Source of the DNA: Gammaproteobacteria bacterium
Lineage (GTDB): Bacteria; Pseudomonadota; Gammaproteobacteria; Steroidobacterales; Woeseiaceae
Assembly (NCBI GenBank): GCA_030641695.1
Contig: DAOWGY010000298.1
Location: forward strand, 1-10,054
DNA length: 10,054 nucleotides
Reading direction: 5' to 3'
Under the pieces are notes generated by a model. The model searched no databases, was not told the origin of the DNA, and was given only the letters and a program-made list of their open reading frames with translations. The translations under genes were made by a program, and so were the position numbers. Shown here in pieces: positions 1 to 3,595 of this stretch (position 1 is the stretch's first letter; each line of letters starts with the position of its first letter).

Positions 1-916
1 ACTCGATCAGGCGCAAGGCGATCGTGTATGCCGCGATCGCCGCGCTCCCGTAGAGCGCGACGATACGCATGACGACGATCCAGCTTGCTGTCGCTATAAG
101 AAACTGGCCGACACCGCCAATGGAAATCAACACCATGCGATGCATCAGGGAGACGGCGATTTTCAGGTGACGCAGGTGAAACGAGAGTCGTCCGCGTCCG
201 CGAATCAAATAGTAGAGTTGATACACCACGCCAATGCCACGGCCGATGGTCGTCGCCACGGCGGCGCCCGTGACGCCCATCTCCGGGAACGGTCCAATGC
301 CAAAGATCAGACAGGGATCGAGCACGATGTTGATGCCGTTGGCGAGCCACAGCGAACGTAGCGCTACGGTTGCGTCGCCCGCGCCACGGAATGCCGCGTT
401 CAGCAGGAACAGGTAGAGGATGCTGGCCGAACCACCGAGCAGCACGGCCGTAAAGCCCTTGCCCTGATCGACGACACTCTCCGACGCTCCCATGATGCGC
501 AGCATGTCTTCGGCAAAGATAACGCCGGTTATGCCTACGATGATGGACAGCAACGCACAGACCCATATCGCCTGTCCGGTCACCCGGGCCGCGGCATCCC
601 GATCCTTTGCGCCGATGCGCCGGGACACCATGGCGGTGACGCCCATACCGAACCCGATGGCAATGGCGTACAGCACGGTTACCAGCGCTTCGGTGATGCC
701 GACGGCCGCTACGGCGTCGGTGCCGAGGCGCGAAACGAACGCGATGTCGACGACGGCGAATATCGCCTCCATCGACATCTCGAGCATCATCGGGATTGCG
801 AGCAGCCCGAGTGCACGACCTATCGGACCTTTCGTGAAATCGATGTCGTTGTCGCGCAGTGACTCGCGCACGAACGCGACCGTCCGTCTAAAAGCGGTTG
901 TCTGTGCGTTGTTCAT
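1..916 (-). CDS. MATE family efflux transporter, N-terminal 305 residues (incomplete at left edge)
   Basis: Reading the minus strand from ATG at 916 gives an open frame of 305 codons that leaves the window with no stop. MATE proteins are about 450 aa with 12 membrane segments and export drugs or cationic compounds in exchange for Na+ or H+ across the inner membrane. After a polar N-terminus of about 30 residues comes the typical first helix region (AIPMMLEMSMEAIFAVVDIA, then FVSRLGTDAVAAVG), followed by several hydrophobic helices. The family-typical stretch FRGAGDATVALRS and then LWLANGINIVLDPCLIFG marks the end of the first MatE repeat. An in-frame TGA about 30 nt upstream with no ATG between fixes the start. 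No good Shine-Dalgarno is visible. The gene diverges from the small ORF at 964 across 47 bp. Family assignment is secure; the substrate cannot be read. Confidence 0.9.
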   Translation of the reverse strand, partial: MNNAQTTAFRRTVAFVRESLRDNDIDFTKGPIGRALGLLAIPMMLEMSMEAIFAVVDIAFVSRLGTDAVAAVGITEALVTVLYAIAIGFGMGVTAMVSRRIGAKDRDAAARVTGQAIWVCALLSIIVGITGVIFAEDMLRIMGASESVVDQGKGFTAVLLGGSASILYLFLLNAAFRGAGDATVALRSLWLANGINIVLDPCLIFGIGPFPEMGVTGAAVATTIGRGIGVVYQLYYLIRGRGRLSFHLRHLKIAVSLMHRMVLISIGGVGQFLIATASWIVVMRIVALYGSAAIAAYTIALRLIE

Positions 917-963
917 GTCACTGATGATAAGCTCACTGGTCTGGTTTCATTGGTGTCAAAACG

Positions 964-1125
964 ATGCCCGACGGTCTCTGGCCGGTTCTTGCGTTTATTG
1001 CAGTCGTCATCATCTATGTGATTGCAAAGGTGATCGAGAACGTGAAGAAGAGCGAACAGCAGTGGCGGCAAGTGGACAAGAGTAAGCTGCGCGAATGGGA
1101 TGACGACGACGACTGGGGTGATTGA
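964..1125 (+). CDS. small single-pass membrane protein, 53 aa, acidic C-terminus
   Basis: ATG at 964 opens a 53-codon frame ending in TGA. It encodes a short N-terminus (MPDGLW), a hydrophobic segment at about residues 7-24 (VLAFIAVVIIYVIAKVI), a charged amphipathic stretch (ENVKKSEQQWRQVDKSK) and a tail of aspartates and tryptophans (EWDDDDDWGD). The organised membrane/charged/acidic layout, and its place as the only sensible occupant between two divergent transcripts, argue for a real gene. No clear Shine-Dalgarno precedes it, which lowers confidence. It lies 92 bp before the lipoprotein hydrolase on the same strand and may be co-transcribed with it. I do not recognise the family and propose no function. 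The overlapping longer frames here are antisense or out-of-frame shadows. Confidence 0.6.
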   Translation: MPDGLWPVLAFIAVVIIYVIAKVIENVKKSEQQWRQVDKSKLREWDDDDDWGD

Positions 1126-1150
1126 GCTCAGCACTTTGCCCACGAGTCCT

Positions 1151-1178
1151 TCGACCGGCCCGCATTTTCGATTACACT
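1151..1178 (+). promoter_or_regulatory. possible sigma-70 promoter for the hydrolase lipoprotein
   Basis: TCGACC (1151-1156) and TACACT (1173-1178) each match the -35 and -10 consensus at four of six positions, with a 16-bp spacer. The predicted start near 1185 would give a leader of about 33 nt before ATG 1218. This is a weak match found by eye, and the gene could instead be read from upstream. Confidence 0.3.
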
Positions 1179-1204
1179 TGGCAAAATTCTCTTGGCGAAA
1201 TTCT
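1177..1204 (+). repeat. tandem 14-bp direct repeat in the hydrolase 5' region
   Basis: CTTGGCAAAATTCT (1177-1190) is followed immediately by CTTGGCGAAATTCT (1191-1204), which differs by one base. The pair sits just before the Shine-Dalgarno AGGA (1207-1210). It may be a local duplication or a double binding site. Function is unknown. Confidence 0.7.
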
Positions 1205-1217
1205 CCAGGACCATTCT

Positions 1218-2126
1218 ATGTTCGATTGTTCACCGGCGCGCGGCGCAATCGTCGCATCCCTGATAGGCGCTCTGTGCGCTGTTGCCGCTTGTGACAAAGC
1301 GGACCCGGGTCCCACTGCCCAGGAACAGGCGGCGGCCAAAGCCAATGTTGAGGCGATGGCGCAGGAGCACGCAGACGATACCGCTGAACCGAGTGCCGCT
1401 GCGGAGATAGAGCCGCAGAGTGACGTGTTGTCCGAGCGCATGGCCTATGCTGAGGTGGACGACGAGGTGGTGTACGGGCACTTTGCATATCCCGCCGAAA
1501 TGGCCGAGCCGCTGCCCGCGATCATCATGATTCACGAGTGGTGGGGATTGAATGACAATATACGCGCAATGGCGGAAAGGCTGGCCGGTGAAGGCTATAT
1601 CGTACTGGCCGTCGACCTGTTCGGCGGTCAAACGGCAAGCAACCCCGTGGCTGCCAGGCAACTGATGCTGAGGGCGGTGGAAAATCCGACGTTCGCGTCA
1701 TCCAACATCGAGCAAGCGTACTCTTTCGTCAATGACACGGCCGGGGCTCCCCGCATCGCTACGCTGGGGTGGTGTTTCGGTGGCGGCTGGTCGCTCAACG
1801 CGGCCATGCTGTTTCCCGATGACCTGGACGCGTCGGTTATTTATTACGGCCGCGTCACCGGCGACGAGGACAAACTGCGTCCTGTCTCCGCGCCGATCCT
1901 CGGCTTTTTCGGCAGCGAAGACCGTGGCATCAGTCCGGAGTCCGTGCAGGAGTTCGAAGCGGCACTGAAGCGTCTGCGCAAGAATCATCAGATCCATGTC
2001 TATCCGGGCGCCCAACACGCATTTGCGAATCCGACCGGCAACGCCTACAACGCAGAATTCGCGGATGACGCCTGGCTGAAGACCCTCGAATTTCTGCGGC
2101 AAAACCTCGCGCCCGACGACTCCTGA
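1218..2126 (+). CDS. dienelactone hydrolase family lipoprotein
   Basis: An alpha/beta hydrolase of the dienelactone hydrolase (DLH) family, 302 aa. The ATG at 1218 was chosen because AGGA lies 7 nt upstream and the product then starts with a lipoprotein signal: hydrophobic residues 9-24 and a lipobox VAAC with lipidated Cys25. Asp26 at +2 is, by E. coli rules, an inner-membrane retention signal. An Ala/Glu-rich linker (about 26-75) precedes the hydrolase domain. Family motifs are HEWWGLND (106-113) with Glu107, the nucleophile elbow GWCFGG with Cys186, Asp235 in GSED, and His267 in AQHAFAN, so a Cys-Asp-His triad is present. DLHs hydrolyse lactones or esters; the substrate is unknown and the usual catechol-pathway neighbours are absent. 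The start at 1122 would bury the signal peptide. It converges with the minus gene ending at 2135, 8 bp away. Confidence 0.9.
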   Translation: MFDCSPARGAIVASLIGALCAVAACDKADPGPTAQEQAAAKANVEAMAQEHADDTAEPSAAAEIEPQSDVLSERMAYAEVDDEVVYGHFAYPAEMAEPLPAIIMIHEWWGLNDNIRAMAERLAGEGYIVLAVDLFGGQTASNPVAARQLMLRAVENPTFASSNIEQAYSFVNDTAGAPRIATLGWCFGGGWSLNAAMLFPDDLDASVIYYGRVTGDEDKLRPVSAPILGFFGSEDRGISPESVQEFEAALKRLRKNHQIHVYPGAQHAFANPTGNAYNAEFADDAWLKTLEFLRQNLAPDDS

Positions 2127-2134
2127 CCCAGCGC

Positions 2135-2623
2135 TCAGTCGGGCTGCGATTGTGCCGCGATCTTGCAGTTGATCCGGATGTCCAGGGACTTCGCGTCGTA
2201 CACGATTGTCTGTTCTTCTTCCCTCGCGCATCGCAATGACACATGAGCTGTCAGTGCAGTGGTCACGAGCAGCGACTGTTGTGCCGAATCCCCGGCGACG
2301 CAGAATTCCTGCAACGCGAGTGGCGCAAGCTGTCGCGACGAAACAAGAACCGACGTCTCGAACGATGACGCAGCGCGCAACTCCTCGCCACGAATCGTCC
2401 TGTTCGTGTCCGCGACACTGATCGAGACAGATTCGGGCAGGCCACCACGAGCACAATGCGTACGGATGTGCAGGTCGAATTTGAGCTCCGGCAGTCGTAT
2501 CAGGCGTCGGCCGCCAGCTTGCTGCGTAATGGTGACGACAGCAGGCTCGGCTCGAACGCTGAGGCGGTCGATGTCGGCGACGACAAAATAGTAGGCGGGC
2601 AGCAGAAAGAAATGTGGCGGCAT
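2135..2623 (-). CDS. hypothetical protein, 162 aa, four cysteines
   Basis: ATG at 2623 on the minus strand gives 162 codons. I do not recognise the family. The product looks like a genuine folded protein: alternating hydrophobic/polar beta-like segments (for example AEPAVVTITQQAGGRRLIRL, then ELKFDLHI) and four cysteines at 57, 108, 132 and 153, which could form two disulfides in the periplasm. The N-terminus (PPHFFLLPAYYFVVADI) is hydrophobic but lacks the positive charge of a normal signal peptide. An in-frame TGA upstream leaves no other ATG, so the true start could be a downstream or alternative codon. No Shine-Dalgarno is visible. A TATAAT on the minus strand at 2651-2656 is well placed for a short leader. 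The competing plus-strand frames are Arg/Ser-rich and look like shadows. Confidence 0.65.
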   Translation of the reverse strand: MPPHFFLLPAYYFVVADIDRLSVRAEPAVVTITQQAGGRRLIRLPELKFDLHIRTHCARGGLPESVSISVADTNRTIRGEELRAASSFETSVLVSSRQLAPLALQEFCVAGDSAQQSLLVTTALTAHVSLRCAREEEQTIVYDAKSLDIRINCKIAAQSQPD

Positions 2624-2650
2624 GTGAGAAACCGGGACGAGGTCGCTAGG

Positions 2651-2656
2651 ATTATA
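2651..2656 (-). promoter_or_regulatory. candidate -10 box (TATAAT) for the 162-aa gene
   Basis: The minus strand reads TATAAT at 2656 to 2651, about 28 bp before ATG 2623, so transcription would start near 2644 with a leader of about 20 nt. No convincing -35 was found at 16-18 bp. It supports the chosen start of the 162-aa gene. Confidence 0.4.
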
Positions 2657-2708
2657 GGTAATGAATCAATGGTAATCTCCTTAAAACGACTCGCCACCCG
2701 GAGCAAGC

Positions 2709-2978
2709 ATGATCCACAAAGTCGCGCATTTGACGTACAAGACCGCACGTCGCATTGCCATTCTCTCGGTTGGCTCCACGATTGTCGTCCTCGGCGTCAT
2801 CATGCTCGTAACGCCGGGACCCGGGCTGATCGTTATTCCCATTGGCCTCGCCATACTGGGTATCGAGTTTGCGTGGGCGCGGATCTGGTTACGCAAGGTG
2901 CGCGAAGGCATCAGTAACCACAACTCGAAAAACCGTGCCGAACGTGCACAGAGCCATCGCGATCGCGCGCATCGCTGA
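2709..2978 (+). CDS. PGPGW-family two-TM membrane protein
   Basis: An 89-aa protein with a Shine-Dalgarno GGAG (2700-2703) 5 nt before the ATG. A basic N-terminus (HKVAHLTYKTARR) leads into two membrane helices at about residues 17-35 and 40-57, separated by TPGPGL (35-40), the signature of the PGPGW putative transmembrane family (the last W is L here). The hydrophilic C-terminus (about 60-89) is rich in Arg, Lys, His and Asn and should be cytoplasmic. The family is widespread in bacteria with no established function. The gene is divergent from the 162-aa gene. Its 3' end lies 15 bp from the T-tract of a terminator-like structure read from the other side. Confidence 0.85.
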   Translation: MIHKVAHLTYKTARRIAILSVGSTIVVLGVIMLVTPGPGLIVIPIGLAILGIEFAWARIWLRKVREGISNHNSKNRAERAQSHRDRAHR

Positions 2979-2992
2979 CGGTTGGCGGCGCC

Positions 2993-3069
2993 AAAAAAGA
3001 AGGCGCCGGAGTGCTGGAAACGATGATCGATTCAGCGGGCCGATCCGACACGGAACGGACCCCGGCGCC
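2993..3069 (-). terminator. terminator-like long stem with T-tract, minus strand
   Basis: Read on the minus strand, GGCGCCGGGG (3069-3060) can pair with CTCCGGCGCC (3011-3002) over 10 bp with one G-U, and is followed at once by TTCTTTTTT (3001-2993). The enclosed 48 nt can fold into two smaller stems (TCCG/CGGA and GATCG/CGATC). The loop is longer than in a classic intrinsic terminator, but a GC-only stem followed by a T-tract is hard to explain otherwise. It would end the transcript begun at the sigma-54 promoter at 3468-3483. Confidence 0.55.
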
Positions 3070-3305
3070 CAGACATAAACGGCAGGGGGGGATGCCGCCG
3101 GACCTTCCGGGTCCGTATCGAACCGGCGTCCTGCCGGCGTTTCACAAGGCGGTTTACAGACCGGGCTATCGGGGGGAGAGAAGCCTGGTCACTCGATCCG
3201 CCTCAGGGGGTTCTGTAGCGCTTTCGCCAGCGCCCCCGACGAACAATGTCGATGTAGGGTCAGCCGGCCCTTTATCAAGGCTCGCTGCCCGCAACCGATA
3301 TCGGC
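2993..3305 (-). ncRNA. candidate structured RNA: 3' tail of the sigma-54-driven small transcript
   Basis: This stretch has no convincing protein on either strand but is dense in hairpins. In minus-strand order they are a palindrome CCGATATCGG (3295-3304) touching the stop codon of the 30-aa ORF; GGGG/CCCC enclosing GCGCT/AGCGC (3206-3237); GACCAGGCT/AGCCCGGTC with a 14-nt C-rich loop (3190-3159); CCGGC/GCCGG with loop AGGAC (3137-3123); CGGACC/GGTCCG with loop CGGAA (3115-3099); and the terminator stem (3069-3002). It could be a long structured 3' UTR, a processed small RNA, or a dual-function mRNA. No known RNA family was recognised. Confidence 0.45.
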
Positions 3306-3398
3306 TCAGGACAATGTTGCGGCTGCGACGAACATGACGCCGAGTAGCGCGGCAAGCATGCCTGCCAGAACCAGTCCTTCTTCGATGTAATTTTTCAT
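3306..3398 (-). CDS. 30-aa hydrophobic peptide under a sigma-54 promoter
   Basis: ATG at 3398 on the minus strand is preceded by AAGGAG (3412-3407) with an 8-nt spacer, the best ribosome binding site in the window. The 30-codon frame ends in TGA at 3306. The peptide begins MKNYIEEG and continues as one hydrophobic helix, LVLAGMLAALLGVMFVAAAT, so it should insert in the inner membrane with little outside it. It is too short for ordinary gene callers. A near-consensus sigma-54 promoter lies upstream with a predicted leader of about 59 nt, and the divergent neighbour is a sigma-54 activator, so controlled expression is likely. I do not recognise the family. A membrane-stress, regulatory or toxin-like role would be guesswork. 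The overlapping 102-codon frame that starts from TTG at 3474 has no such signals. Confidence 0.75.
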   Translation of the reverse strand: MKNYIEEGLVLAGMLAALLGVMFVAAATLS

Positions 3399-3406
3399 GG
3401 TGTTTA

Positions 3407-3412
3407 CTCCTT
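3407..3412 (-). promoter_or_regulatory. ribosome binding site of the 30-aa peptide
   Basis: Minus strand AAGGAG, 8 nt before ATG 3398. It decides the start and is the main evidence that the ORF is translated. Confidence 0.8.
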
Positions 3413-3467
3413 GTGCGATAACCGGCGCCTTCTTGGCGGCGGTGAATGTCAGATACGCATTCCTTAT

Positions 3468-3483
3468 TGCACAAGCCGTGCCA
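3468..3483 (-). promoter_or_regulatory. sigma-54 (-24/-12) promoter
   Basis: The minus strand reads TTGGCACGGCTTGTGCA (3484-3468). Against the RpoN consensus YTGGCACGRNNNTTGCW, only one base differs (G for the first T of TTGC). The invariant GG (3482-3481) and GC (3470-3469) are separated by exactly 10 bp. The predicted start is near 3457, giving a leader of about 59 nt to the 30-aa ORF. The divergent gene at 3596 encodes a sigma-54 activator, which supports the call. Confidence 0.8.
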
Positions 3484-3496
3484 ACACTGAAAAACT

Positions 3497-3528
3497 CAGT
3501 AAAACAATAGGTTAACGTTATTTTACTG
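3497..3528. promoter_or_regulatory. inverted repeat CAGTAAAA-N16-TTTTACTG, possible operator
   Basis: A perfect 8-bp inverted repeat (3497-3504 and 3521-3528) is centred about 55 bp upstream of the predicted sigma-54 transcription start. A smaller dyad ACTGA-N5-TCAGT (3486-3500) overlaps its left arm. It may bind the divergent regulator, IHF or another factor; AT-rich sequence between -24 and an enhancer is where IHF often bends such promoters. Confidence 0.45.
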
Positions 3529-3530
3529 CT

Positions 3531-3561
3531 TACGGAATTTCGTTATTTCCGAAATACCGTA
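3531..3561. promoter_or_regulatory. 31-bp dyad, likely enhancer site of the sigma-54 activator
   Basis: TACGGAATTTCG (3531-3542) and CGAAATACCGTA (3550-3561) are inverted with 11 of 12 positions paired and a 7-bp spacer. The centre is about 89 bp upstream of the predicted sigma-54 start, typical for an enhancer-binding protein, and about 50 bp upstream of the regulator's own ATG. Fis-type HTH domains bind such long dyads as dimers. That the adjacent regulator binds here is inference. Confidence 0.6.
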
Positions 3562-3569
3562 GATTTTTT

Positions 3570-3583
3570 TACGAAATGTCGTA
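3570..3583. promoter_or_regulatory. third dyad TACGA-N4-TCGTA at the regulator promoter
   Basis: TACGA AATG TCGTA shares the TACG(G/A)AAT core with the larger dyad and overlaps the candidate -10 (TATACA, 3582-3587) of the regulator gene. Occupancy could repress the regulator's own transcription while also serving as a second enhancer site about 119 bp from the sigma-54 start. Confidence 0.45.
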
Positions 3584-3587
3584 TACA
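3582..3587 (+). promoter_or_regulatory. candidate -10 (TATACA) of the regulator gene, leaderless start
   Basis: TATACA ends 8 bp before ATG 3596, so transcription would begin at or within a base or two of the start codon. No Shine-Dalgarno occurs before this ATG or before Met4 (3605). A leaderless mRNA is the simplest reading. No good -35 was seen, and an upstream promoter remains possible. Confidence 0.4.
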
Positions 3588-3595
3588 CTCGCGCG

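Noticed and set aside
492..1085. 197-codon plus-strand frame
   Set aside because: It is a Met/Ser/Thr-rich shadow of the MATE gene that continues across its start; the MATE reading has clear family motifs.
1122..1217. Upstream start for the hydrolase
   Set aside because: It would bury the lipoprotein signal 32 residues in and overlaps the end of the 53-aa ORF. ATG 1218 has a spaced AGGA.
1698..2456. 252-codon minus-strand frame over the hydrolase 3' end
   Set aside because: It is antisense to the DLH catalytic region and overlaps the better-supported 162-aa gene in another frame.
2986..3008. Hairpin CGGCGCC-N9-GGCGCCG as terminator of the PGPGW gene
   Set aside because: On the plus strand it is followed by GAGTGCTGG, with no T-tract. 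The A-run is in the loop, so it is not a plus-strand intrinsic terminator.
3166..3474. 102-codon minus frame and the opposing 108-codon plus frame at 3011-3337
   Set aside because: The minus frame starts at TTG with no ribosome binding site, begins close to the predicted -12 element, and competes with the 30-aa ORF that has AAGGAG. Both frames are Arg-rich and low in normal protein features.
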